DNA of 64,000 nucleotides from Acanthosepion esculentum (lineage: Eukaryota; Mollusca; Cephalopoda; Sepiida; Sepiidae): assembly GCA_964036315.1 (NCBI GenBank), contig OZ038507.1:68419232-68483231 (forward strand). Direction: 5' to 3'. Below are positions 31,961 through 41,094 of this stretch, in pieces. The notes under the pieces are model-generated. The model made no database searches and was not told the DNA's origin. It worked only from the letters and a program-made list of their open reading frames with translations. A program made the position numbers and the translations under genes. Each line of letters begins with the position of its first letter. Position 1 is the first letter of the stretch.

Positions 31961-32938
31961 CTCCCTCTGTTCCGAAATAATTGTTCCATAGCCGGAAATC
32001 TCATGTGGAATATACTAATTCTTAGTCGAATTGTTTGTCGTTTACATTAACAGGTTAATATTGATGTTCCTCAAGTATTTATATTAGCTTATTCAGGTAG
32101 AATAGTTTGAAGCGCAAATTATATCACTTTTTCACCACATTAAAATTGTATTTTTTTTCAGACCACCCGCTAGCAAGAGATTATGATGGGAGAAGAGAAG
32201 CCAATTGGCAGAAATGCTAAACGAAATTGCAAGAAGCACGAATTGACAAATAATGAACGTAGTGCTGTGTTGCAAGCACTGCTGGAAAGATCCACAGATC
32301 GTGTCCTGAAGCGTGGTGCAATAAAACAGGTTGCAGATGAATTAAACGTAGCTGCAGAACGTCTGGGTTTGCAAATTGAATTAGTTTGCCAGCCTCCAAA
32401 TAGTCATGATCTCAATGTCCTTGATCTAGGTTATTTTAATGCAATTCAATCAATTCAGCCCCAGCAAGCTCCAAATAATGTTGACCAGCTCATTGAAGCA
32501 GTGGAAGAAAGCCTCAATAAACTTCAGAAGTCGAAGCTTAATAATACTTTTCTAAGTTTGCAGTTAGCAATGGAAGAAGTTATTTTAGTTGACGGCGATA
32601 ACAACTATAAACTCCGGCACATGTCGAAAGAGAAGCTTGAAAGAGAAGGAAAACTTGAAGTATCCATTTCTATTTCTGACAAGTTGCAACAAAAACTACT
32701 TTTATTAAAGTAAACCTTCCCCAGTTATTTTTGTTATTAAATTAACTGTTTATGTATATCAGTTTCGATATATTTCACACTTATTTGTATGACAATTCAC
32801 TAATACTACTCATTTACTGTTGAGTATGGGAATAAATGATATTTTTTGTTCTTTTTGGTGTTTTTTTTATCTACTGGAACAATTATTTTGGAACAACATG
32901 AAAATTTTTTTGGTACAACTATTTCGGAACAAAGGGAG
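31961..32938 (+). mobile_element. Stowaway-like mariner element (MLE), internally deleted
   Basis: Terminal inverted repeats of 28 bp with three mismatches: the left starts CTCCCTCTGTTCCGAAATA at 31961, the right (reverse complement) CTCCCTTTGTTCCGAAATA ending at 32938. TA dinucleotides flank both ends (31959-31960 and 32939-32940). It encloses one transposase-derived open frame. The TIR start closely resembles the CTCCCTCCGT start of plant Stowaway/MLE elements. Confidence 0.9.
32183..32713 (+). CDS. Truncated MLE transposase (176 aa, plant-MLE/DD39D-like)
   Basis: ATG at 32183 follows TTCAG-rich leader sequence. Residues 20-57 (LTNNERSAVLQALLER ... LKRGAIKQVADELNV) match the N-terminal DNA-binding region of MLE transposases. 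The frame then jumps straight to LELVCQPPNS.DLNVLDLGYF-type sequence (residues 62-85), the region of the third catalytic aspartate, which I place at D81 by analogy with SPDLNP.E in Tc1. The middle part with the first two aspartates, some 200 residues, is missing but the frame is kept. The typical SPD reads SHD. It could still bind DNA; it cannot be catalytic. Confidence 0.75.
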   Translation: MMGEEKPIGRNAKRNCKKHELTNNERSAVLQALLERSTDRVLKRGAIKQVADELNVAAERLGLQIELVCQPPNSHDLNVLDLGYFNAIQSIQPQQAPNNVDQLIEAVEESLNKLQKSKLNNTFLSLQLAMEEVILVDGDNNYKLRHMSKEKLEREGKLEVSISISDKLQQKLLLLK

Positions 32939-33029
32939 TATTATTTATTTTTTACGATATTTTTATACTGTTTATTACAATGTATTTCATTGCGATTAAT
33001 ATGTTTAGGATTATTTGATGAATTATTAT

Positions 33030-34045
33030 ATTCTATAATTTCTTTATATTAAAATTTATAATAGAACATCTTATATATTCATCGACAATATAATTAGGGA
33101 AGTTAATATTAATAAGAATTTGTTTTATATTTTTTTGTTCACTGTATAAAATCCGTTTTGTAGATGAATTAATTTTAGCACGGTTTATTAGGGTTTTTTT
33201 TATAATTGCTATTTTATATTTAAGAGTGCAAGAATTTATGCTAGTAGTTATTTTTTTATATGGGGAGATTTATGTATTTATTAATATTAGTATTTATCAA
33301 TATGTCTAGAAAAGGAATTTTATTACTATTATTAAGATCGTATGTAAATTTAAGGACAGAATTATTTTGGATTTATTTTTTTGAGTACATATATTTCATC
33401 TATATTCTTGATTCAGGATATCGTCGAAATATCGTAGGTAGGTAGAGGGTATTTTTTAAAAAATTTATTAAATATATTATTTCCGAGACTAGACATATAG
33501 AAATTACTAAAAGTTGGGCCCAGAAGTGAACCCATAGAAACACCATCCCGTTGTACATATATATTATTTTTGTATCGTTGACTGGGACTTCAGTAGTTGA
33601 AGTTAACAGTTCTTCCGTAATATACTGGGTCTAATTTTAAGTAAAGTTAGAGAGAAATTATTGTATATTTTTCTTCAAATAATATCAATACTTTCGCTAA
33701 CAGGGACATTGGTGAATAAATTTTCAATATCAAGTAAATCCATGGTTTCATTATTGGGTTTTTCGTTATTTAGAATTTCAATTACTTCAAGAGTTGATTT
33801 TAAGTCATATTTATTGGGAATGATGGTGTGATAAGTTGGGTGATGATTTTTGTTAATTGATACACAGGAGTGGGAATTTGAGATATTATAAAACGGAAAG
33901 GATAGTTTTGTTTGTGCGTTTTTATAGTGCCATATATGTAACCAGGCCTATAATCGCCCTCAATTTTAGGAAATTCTGAAAAGTTTTGTTCAACATTATT
34001 AGCTGAGGAAGGTTTGTTAATCAGTTTGTAAACTAAAAATCCTTA
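33030..34045 (-). pseudogene. Penelope-like element reverse transcriptase, decayed
   Basis: Minus-strand reading in three frames gives PLE landmarks in order. These are DYRPGYIYGTIKTHK (near 33930), PFRFIISQIPTPVYQLTK, LLDIENLFTNVPV (motif A region, 33690-33725), GVSMGSLLGPTF (motif B, 33511-33546), YLRYFDDIL (motif C with both aspartates, 33413-33436), FTYDLNNSKIPFLDILI, and IAIIKKTLINRAKINSS ... QILININFPNYIVDEYI. Several frameshifts and stops separate them. In intact PLEs a GIY-YIG endonuclease follows; here the sequence meets the MLE at 32938. The hammerhead at 31.55 kb lies further 3'. Confidence 0.85.
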
Positions 34046-34219
34046 AAATTATGTACATTAAAAAGTTGAAACCAGTCCTTACTAAAATGAATTGTGAATA
34101 CTGCACAAATGTTTTAAAATGTTTACAATAGATAGCTTAAAATATCTAGGTTTGTACATATATTTCTTAATACTTTTTTTTAAAAAAAACCCGACACATA
34201 TAACTTAGTTACCTCTCCT

Positions 34220-34570
34220 ATGCTTTCCACCAAGCTAAATAGTGCAGTACATAACCATAGCATTTTTCAATTCACTCGTAAAAAAAACAAAAAAAATATT
34301 CAGATGAACAACAATTTTAACTTTCAGATGGACACAACAATTTTGTCTGAGGAAAATGATGAAAACTACAATATTTGTCTTAGAAAAAAGCAACACCCAG
34401 ACGATGACGTTGTGCTAGTGTCGAAAGTACTCGGAATAAATGAATGTGTCAACACCGTAATTTCGCTCCCTTCATTTAATAACGACACCAAGGTCCTTGT
34501 CTGTGAATATGAAAGGATCCAATTGAAAATAAGTAGGCAAAACTTGTCTGAATTATTCAATGGAACATCT
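34220..34570 (+). repeat. Dispersed repeat, partner of 36560-36900
   Basis: Shared segments include 'gtcgaaagtactcggaataa' and 'gtgaatatgaaaggatc'. It has a 150-codon open frame with no recognisable family. A CAGACGA-T-GAC...GTC-GAAAGTACTC stretch near 34399-34434 is a degenerate hammerhead-like core. Confidence 0.55.
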
Positions 34571-34571
34571 T

Positions 34572-34573
<2 letters not shown>

Positions 34574-34632
<59 letters not shown>
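34574..34632. repeat. (TA)n microsatellite
   Basis: TA dinucleotides followed by a short GT-rich stretch. Confidence 0.95.
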
Positions 34633-34634
<2 letters not shown>

Positions 34635-34658
34635 GTGTCTGTGTGTGTGTGTCTGTGT

Positions 34659-34660
34659 GT

Positions 34661-34699
<39 letters not shown>

Positions 34700-34842
34700 T
34701 GAAAAGGCTTAGATAGACAGATAGCTATGAACCGAGATAGATAGATAGATAGATAGTTATGAACAGACTTAGATAGACAGTTATTAAGCAATTGAGATAG
34801 ATAGATATGAACAGACTTAGATAGCCAGATAGCTATGAACAG

Positions 34843-34887
<45 letters not shown>

Positions 34888-34918
34888 TAGATAGATAGAT
34901 AGATAGATAGATATGAAC
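34659..34918. repeat. (GATA)n array with 'gaacagactta' interruptions
   Basis: ATAG/GATA tetranucleotides with regularly placed 'tatgaacagacttagatag' type interruptions, giving a loose higher-order pattern. Confidence 0.9.
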
Positions 34919-34919
34919 A

Positions 34920-35489
34920 GACTTAGATGAAAGTAAATTCTGTCAATATTCGAATTCGAGACAAGTTTATGTTTGGCAAAATCAGAATGAGGCTTGGAAC
35001 ACTGAATGTCTGCAGGCGACCGTGAAACATGGAGGGATTGGAGTAATGATGTGTGATGCTGGCTGTTTTGGAGGGAAATCTGAGCTGATTCTTGTTGACA
35101 AGCAGTTGAATGGTCCAAAATACTGTCAAATATTAGAGAAAGGACTACTCCCACTATTTGAAACCAATCAGATTGACAAGAATGTCAACCTTTTTTCAAG
35201 AAGATGGAGCGCCATATCATACTAGCAGAGTAGCAAAGTCCTAGAATGAATCGCAAGGAATCAAGTCACTGCTAGGGGTCGCCCCAAGTCCCTACATGAA
35301 TCCAATTGAGCACATTTGGGAGCACCTTGACCGAAAACTTCGAGAGCATGCAACCAAAATCACGTCAGTGGCAACCCTTAAAGAAACATTGCTAAAGGAG
35401 TGGCAAAATATGAATCAGACGACAATTGATAACTTGATCAAATCCATGAAATATGGAATACAAGCACTGAAACTAGAAAATGGATGACA
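34920..35489 (+). pseudogene. Tc1-like transposase catalytic domain (DD34E), broken
   Basis: The frame opens with LDESKFCQYS (first catalytic D at 34926-34928), then VYVWQNQNEAW, VKHGGIGVMMCDAGCFGG, LILVDKQLNG. A frameshift in a T-run near 35190 moves to the frame of FFQEDGAPYHTSRVAKS (second D). A TAG follows, then SPYMNPIEHIWEHLDRKLREH (catalytic E). I count 34 residues between the second D and the E, the DD34E spacing of Tc1 elements. The C-terminus ends at TGA 35485-35487. The N-terminal DNA-binding part is absent; the GATA array lies where it should be. Confidence 0.85.
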
Positions 35490-35619
35490 TACTTGATACT
35501 AGTTCCAAATAGTGTTTATGTTGAATAAGGATTACGTAATTAACTTTTGAAATTGGATGTAGTTTATTTCTCCTGGTTAAAAACTTTTCATAGGCCTCTG
35601 TATCATTAGTGTGTGATTA

Positions 35620-35772
35620 TTCGAAGGCGTCTGACACCAGTATTGTTGAACGGCGTACTTTTGTAATGTCAACGAATTCTCTTTGTCACTTTCATAATGT
35701 TCGTTGTAGTAGAGACTTTGTAATCGCAGATACAACTATGAAATGGTGATCAATTAGACGTCACCCTAATTC

Positions 35773-35836
<64 letters not shown>

Positions 35837-35912
35837 CCTTTACTATCACATGATATACGTATTTAAAATGGAATACAACTATGAAATGGTGATCAATTAG
35901 ACGTCACCCTAA

Positions 35913-35995
<83 letters not shown>

Positions 35996-36135
35996 TAATA
36001 GATTTAAAATATGGTTTTACCGCTACATAGTGATAACCATGTTTCAGAAATGGAAGCTAAAGCCCTTGAATTTAATTTTGTTATTAAACCAAAGACATTA
36101 GTTCCATTTCCTCATCAAGCGAATTTTGGAACTAT
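35620..36135. repeat. Dispersed repeat cluster with (TA)n
   Basis: 'gaaatggtgatcaattagac' plus 'gtcacc' occurs three times (near 35737, 35883, 36125), separated by (TA)n at 35778-35835 and 35920-35995. 36000-36135 pairs with 21365-21510. Confidence 0.7.
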
Positions 36136-36199
36136 GAAATGGTGATCAATTAGACGTCACCCTCATTCCTAATCAAACTTATATCCATGTACAGTGATT

Positions 36200-36285
36200 A
36201 CATTTATAATTAATTTTCCTTTACTATCAAATGATATACGTATTTACATTTATATTTAAATACGTATATCATTTGATAGTAAAGG

Positions 36286-36355
<70 letters not shown>

Positions 36356-36420
36356 CCTTTAAAATGGAATAACTGTACATGGATATAAGTTTGATTATGC
36401 TTTTTTCGTAACTATACTCG
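36200..36420. repeat. Inverted repeat around (TA)n
   Basis: 'tttcctttactatcaaatga' plus 'tatacgtattt' near 36215 is followed by its inverse near 36250. 'aactgtacatggatata' plus 'agtttgatta' near 36370 is the inverse of the segment at 36175-36200. A (TA)n lies at 36290-36352. Confidence 0.7.
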
Positions 36421-36559
36421 ACTAACTTAGCTTAGAGTAAGTCCATAAATTCTGGTGTTACTTTTATCAGTTGTTCTTCCATATGTTTTTCAATACTTTG
36501 ATATGACAGCTAGGTGTTGCATCATAGTATTGAAAAACTTGCATCATAAAATTTAAAAA

Positions 36560-36905
36560 TGTAAACATCATACAGTACATAACTTCAGCGTTTTTCACTT
36601 CACAAATAAAAAAATTAAATCTTCAGATAAATGCAACAAATTTGTCTTAGATAAAACAAAACCCTGATAATATGTTATGAGTAGTCTATTTTTATCTGGG
36701 AAAATTTTTTTCTTACATAAAACAAGACCCTGATAAAATAAGATCCTGAAGATGACATCTTGCTCATGTCGAAAGTACTCGGAATAAATGAATATGCATC
36801 AATATGGTGACTTTCTTTCTCCCTTTAATTGATACTAAGAAGCTTGTCGGTGAATATGAGAGGATCATATTAAAAATAAGAATATATAAGATGTAGCTTT
36901 GTAGC
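36560..36905 (+). repeat. Dispersed repeat, partner of 34220-34570
   Basis: Diverged second copy of the 34.2-kb repeat. It contains the best example of the bulged hammerhead-like core (next entry). There is no open frame. Confidence 0.55.
36746..36780 (+). ncRNA. Hammerhead-like core (bulged stem II)
   Basis: CTGAAGA (36746-36752), one unpaired T, stem II GACAT/ATGTC (36754-36758 with 36766-36770), GAAA (36771-36774), then GTACTC, in which AGTACT could form a loopless stem III followed by C. Stem I is weak. It is hammerhead-like only: the usual G-C closing pair of stem II is displaced by the extra T. Confidence 0.4.
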
Positions 36906-36984
36906 GCATAAATACACTTTGAAACTGCAAGACTGGGTCTTGTACCATGTAAAGAAAGTCTAATCTTAATAATTAGTACTATTT

Positions 36985-37330
36985 AGTTTAACTGATTTAT
37001 CAGCTTTGAATGGTTCAATAATGCTTTGATCGACAATTCCAGCCCATATCATGACACTACCGCCTCCAAATCCATTCTTCGGCCCATCCATCACGTTCAT
37101 CAAATATCACTCAAGATTCGTCCATGCAAATTACTCTACAAAAGCCAATTTTCGTGCATTTCTTGCCCAATTTTGACGCTTTAAAATATTTGCTTTAGTG
37201 AGAAGAGGTTGACTAGGAATTTTTTTTACAGATCCCAATTCAAAAAGTATTCTACACCCTTCTTGTCTTTCTCAATTCCAGCGTTTTCAAAGATCTGAGA
37301 GCTGATCGAAAGTGGTTGTTTCGATATAAC
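36985..37330 (-). pseudogene. Tc1/mariner-superfamily transposase fragment (middle part)
   Basis: Minus-strand pieces: PLLTKANILKRQNWARNA in one frame, then VICMDES (first catalytic D at 37120-37122) and VIFDERDGW in another, then GGGSVMIWAGIVDQSIIE in a third. This is the segment around the first catalytic aspartate and the GGGSVMIW motif of Tc1-type transposases. At least two frameshifts and several stops; no second D or E found downstream. Confidence 0.75.
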
Positions 37331-37479
37331 TCGCTTTATTTTAAGATCAAGGACACAAGGCACAGTGGATGAAGGTGTTAGTTAGATCCAGTGACAGGAC
37401 ACAAAGAGAGTGAGTTTAATACCCGGCTACGGCAGTGGAGAATTTGGATAGGGGAATTAACAGGAGATAACTGATATCC

Positions 37480-37660
37480 ATTAAACATGGCACTAGAACA
37501 GTCTACCCCAGTGAGCGAAATAAAGGGTTCAGTTCGACATTCCAACCACCTGAAGAAGGCCGGAGCGAACAACGACCGCAACGCTGAAATAAATATGGCC
37601 ACAAAGATGAGGACAATAGTCCGAATAATGAACATACATCACTCAATAACTTTGTTATTT
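37480..37660 (+). repeat. Dispersed repeat with hammerhead-like core, copy 4
   Basis: Plus-strand copy of the family at 11060, 15020 and 20380. CTGAAGAAGG at 37550; the later GAAAC is mutated to GCAAC. Confidence 0.6.
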
Positions 37661-37921
37661 TCTGTTTTTCAGCAATTGGTATATCCTTCCCTTTACCCAT
37701 GATTCAACATATGTTATGGACAAAAAGAAAAAAATAGTTTTTATTTGATTTCGGGGGTCTTAATCTCATATTAGTTTAATCTGCATATTAACTTCAGTCG
37801 GTCCATTGTTGTAAATTCCAAATATCTCAAAAACTTGGCATTAAAAATGGCAGAAAATTTAATTAAATATTTTGCTTAGGGTGGAAATGGGCGGGTATAA
37901 ATTTGACAGGCAGTGGTTCCT

Positions 37922-37985
37922 GAATGCAAAAAGCACTGGACGGCCGTTTCGTCCTATATTTGGGACTCATCAGCAGTGCGCATCC
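37922..37985 (-). ncRNA. Hammerhead ribozyme, canonical core
   Basis: Minus strand, all elements present. The core CTGATGA is at 37973-37967. Stem II is GTCC/GGAC around CAAATATA, followed by GAAA at 37950-37947. Stem III is CGG/CCG without loop. The triplet is GTC (37941-37939), with predicted cleavage between 37939 and 37938. Stem I is GCACTG/CAGTGC plus GGATGC/GCATTC across a five-base bulge. The core and stem II closely resemble hammerheads known from schistosome repeats and from PLEs. The missing loop in stem III suggests it would work best as a dimer. Confidence 0.88.
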
Positions 37986-37998
37986 ATTTCGGACTCGA

Positions 37999-38256
37999 GG
38001 AATTACTTAATTATAATTATCAAATCCTCCTAACAATTTCATTGCTTGAACCGGCTTCTAATGCTTAAGTTTGAGCGGCTTAGTGATAGTAGCCGTGGCC
38101 CCGAAGGGTACCGTCCTATGGTTACACAGAATTTCAGTTGAGTTCCACCACGGAATATGTGAGCGAGCGGCGCTATATTGAGTCTGATTTGCTACCTCTT
38201 CGTCACCGAGGCCCGTTGGAACAGTTGGTATGACGTTTGCTTGATAATATATATAT
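37999..38256 (+). repeat. PLE/SINE-like body, inverted relative to its ribozyme
   Basis: Matches, in plus orientation, the body that precedes the 31.55-kb ribozyme on the minus strand ('caaatcctcctaa', 'ttgcttgaacc.gcttctaatgct', 'gttccaccacggaatatgtga', 'tacctcttcgtcaccga'). The ribozyme next to it is on the opposite strand, so an inversion junction lies near 37990-38005. Confidence 0.65.
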
Positions 38257-38482
38257 ATTTATATATTTTGATTTATATATATATAAATGTAAAAGAACGA
38301 AGAGTAAGATTTCAGCATTCAAAACATTAATTAATACATGGATGAATACAAAATTAGAGCCATAAACATTTTTTTCTGATGCAGTGTTACATTAAAACAT
38401 GCACATACCCACTACAATACTGTACATCTTGTTTCAACGTTAAAAAAAAACTTTTTTTAACATTTCATCAGGTGGGGAATGA

Positions 38483-38485
<3 letters not shown>

Positions 38486-38535
<50 letters not shown>
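38486..38535. repeat. (TA)n microsatellite
   Basis: TA dinucleotides. Further runs at 38910-38930, 38967-39008, 39043-39078 and 39113-39135 alternate with a 'gtttcatcaggtgcggaatc' segment, which appears in both orientations (38943, 39022 and reversed 39079). (GT)n covers 39136-39198. Confidence 0.9.
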
Positions 38536-38538
<3 letters not shown>

Positions 38539-38720
38539 TTTGATGCCGTCACCTTTAATGTCGGAATTAGGGAAACACATATTCATAATCAGACTAAAAT
38601 AATCAATTCTTGAAGTCATCGTATTGTTTGTTAACCCAAGTACTTTCGATCTCCTCCGAGATCATCCTCAACAGTGAATGGCAAAGACAAGCTTAATGTG
38701 ACTATACTCCTTGTGATGGT
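38536..38720 (-). repeat. PLE-associated repeat, copy 1
   Basis: Shares 'gtttttgatg.cgtcaccttt', 'cataatcagactaaaataat' and 'aagtactttcgatctcc' with 39195-39560. On the minus strand 38671-38637 reads TTGAGGA-T-GATCTC-GGAG-GAGATC-GAAA-GTACTT, a hammerhead-like layout with C3 mutated to T. 38721-38905 is AT-rich with nothing recognised. Confidence 0.5.
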
Positions 38721-38963
38721 GATTTTTGTAAACGCGGCAGGAATTGTTTTTCTTTCATTCTAGGAGTATTTTTATTATTTAAAATTTTTTATTTAATTTA
38801 TTTTATAAAACGTTCTTATGCTATTGTTTATTTTGTCTTATTTTATTTAAAATTTTCATTATCATTATTTTAGATTTTATTTTTATTTATAATAATAATA
38901 TTCCTACAATATATATATATATATATATATATGCAAAAGAACGTTTCATCAGGTGCGGAATCA

Positions 38964-39012
<49 letters not shown>

Positions 39013-39040
39013 AAAGAACGTTTCATCAGGTGCGGAATCA

Positions 39041-39080
<40 letters not shown>

Positions 39081-39111
39081 TGATTCCGCACCTGATGAAG
39101 CGTTATTTTAC

Positions 39112-39198
<87 letters not shown>

Positions 39199-39201
<3 letters not shown>

Positions 39202-39560
39202 AGTTTTTGATGACGTCACCTTTAATGTCGCAATTAGGCAAATACATTTTCATAATCAGACTAAAATAATCAATTCTTGATAACCAGTATCGTCACAGTG
39301 GAAACTGCACAGATTAAAAAAAGAAGAATATATATTTTTTCAGCGAATAATGTAGATATATTATGTCTACTTTCTAGTTCTCTAATTATCTTTTTGATGT
39401 TAGGTTGAAATTGATCAAGGAAATCGCCGTATTTTTTGTTAACACAAGTACTTTCGATCTCCTTCGAAATCATACTCATGGGTAAATTGCAAAGACAAAC
39501 TTAATGTCACTATAATCGTTGTGATGGTGGTTTCTTCGTAATTAATTTAAAATTAAAACT
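39199..39560 (-). repeat. PLE-associated repeat, copy 2
   Basis: Longer relative of 38536-38720. It contains a 69-codon minus frame (39270-39479) with KKYGDFLDQFQPNIKKIIREL that I cannot assign. The hammerhead-like region at 39480-39446 is degenerate (ATGAGTA-T-GATTTC-GAAG-GAGATC-GAAA). Confidence 0.45.
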
Positions 39561-39662
39561 GTTATGGTTACGTTGTTTTGTACACAAGTGTTCCCAAGGC
39601 AAGAGTGGGTAACCAAAGTTGGTAAAATGCATATTCCTAAACTTAATTGCATTTTAAAACAT

Positions 39663-39961
39663 TGCTACTACACTCGTAATACAATTTTGTTCAGTGTTTG
39701 TTGGTTACTTTTGATATAGCGGGCCTCGGGAATTTGAAGTTTGTGTTTATTCTTTTCATGGTGTAGTATTTTGGTGTTTTCAACAACTTTTTTTTTCTGT
39801 ATTGTGGAGGTGGACAGGAATGTTTCTTTAAATGGTGTTCAACAGAACTCGTATCCGACAAATGAAGTGTAAGACGTCCTGACAATTTTGTGGTCGTCAA
39901 ACCAACATATGTACTTACTTTGCTGTCAGAGATACAATCTCACAAAGGACATTTAAACTAA
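39663..39961 (-). pseudogene. GIY-YIG endonuclease fragment of a Penelope-like element
   Basis: Minus strand: a Cys-containing start (CPL then stop then DCISDSKVSTYVG), followed by LTTTKLSGRLTLHLSDTSSVEHHLKKHSC. This is the YVG...T...L..RL..H pattern of PLE GIY-YIG domains, including the arginine of the RL motif and the His-rich 'HHLKKH'. In a second frame NTKILHHEKNKHKLQIPEARYIKSNQQTLN continues the domain, with the glutamate in PEA corresponding to the conserved metal-binding E. One stop and one frameshift are visible. The reverse transcriptase that should precede it is absent here. Confidence 0.8.
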
Positions 39962-39969
39962 TATAAAAT

Positions 39970-40380
39970 GTTGGTCTTTTCTAAACCACTAGTTGACGCC
40001 ATCATTGATGAATTTTAACTTAACATAAAGAAGATAATTAGATGGTTAATGTGAATATAATTCTGAGTCGTTCTTGTGCTACGTAGAGAGCTCTGGATTA
40101 ATTAACCGCCGGGTTTTGATCTCGAAATGACCCTGTCGAATGGAGTTAAAGTGCAAGACGTTAATAAACGCGTCTCTAAGGCAGTCGTCTAAGTATTTGT
40201 TGTGGCCTGTTTAGGGGTCGGAAAGGAAGACACGGAAGACGAAGGTAGGTTGAACAAGTATATTGAAGATATATACAAAACAATAGTGTTAGTAATAAGT
40301 AGATAGCGGTTTACGTCCGAACGGTAGAATAGCACTGCGTCTACTACTGCCCAAAACCCGCTATATTTAACGGCCCCCCA
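39970..40380. other. Unassigned spacer
   Basis: No feature recognised. Confidence 0.35.
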
Positions 40381-40815
40381 CACAGGGGTCGTATGTGACA
40401 CAAGGCCTGTTTATCGTGGGTTCCCCGAGCCCGTAGGCTCGGCCAAAAATATTCCCTTTGAACCCATAAAAACGGTTTCAGGGCCTTTACCCTGCGGCAA
40501 AGCTTCGTCCGGGTTCCACTCCGCCGAGGTGGAGATTTCGGCAGTCATGATCGGTTTGGCACCGTAGCGCTGAAAACCCGCTATACTCCCTCCACCACGT
40601 GGGGCGTATGTGACACAAGGCCGGTTTATACTGGGTTCCCCGAGCAGGTAGGCTCGGCCAAAAATATTCCCCCTGAACCCGTAAAAACGGGTTCAGGGCC
40701 TACCTACCTCACCGGACGAAATTTTGCCCCGCGTTAAAGCCTCGTCCGATGTAGAGATTTCGACAGTCATGATAGGTTTGGCACCGTAGTGCCCAAAACC
40801 CGCCGCTCAACTGAC
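40381..40815. repeat. 218-bp tandem pair, SINE-like
   Basis: 'cgtatgtgacacaaggcc' occurs at 40389 and 40607; both are followed by 'ggttccccgag', 'ggctcggccaaaaatattcc', 'cagtcatgat.ggtttggcac'. GC-rich against the surroundings. A diverged relative is at 56500-56720 ('gatgtggcacaaggccgaa'). Confidence 0.75.
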
Positions 40816-41094
40816 TCTCGCAGTTTGTATTTATGAAAGGGGAAAGAGTTCATTCTACTGTAGGAGGGTTTACCACAACAGTATTAAGCAGCGTTAACCG
40901 CTTTGAAACTGCGTTCTTTACCTATTAGTTGTAACTCCTGAACATACCCATCAGTATCTTCGTCTTACCTTTGTCCACGCGTTTCAGGAACATGTTTGGT
41001 AAAGATTTCGTTTGTGGGTTTCACGTATAATTTTATGAGGCGAGAATTGAAAGTAGCTTAGTCGGCAGTTTGGTAATAGACATCCGATGGTTTG

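Noticed and set aside
33260..33445. 61-codon hydrophobic frame resembling a mitochondrial ND4L-like stretch
   Set aside because: The opposite strand reads clearly as PLE reverse transcriptase through the same interval, so the plus frame is a shadow.
34220..34672. 150-codon frame as a host gene
   Set aside because: A diverged second copy at 36560-36905 is full of stops, and the frame ends in (TA)n/(GT)n; more likely a repeat.
39270..39479. 69-codon minus frame as a separate gene
   Set aside because: Overlaps a dispersed PLE-associated repeat and has no supported homology; left unassigned.
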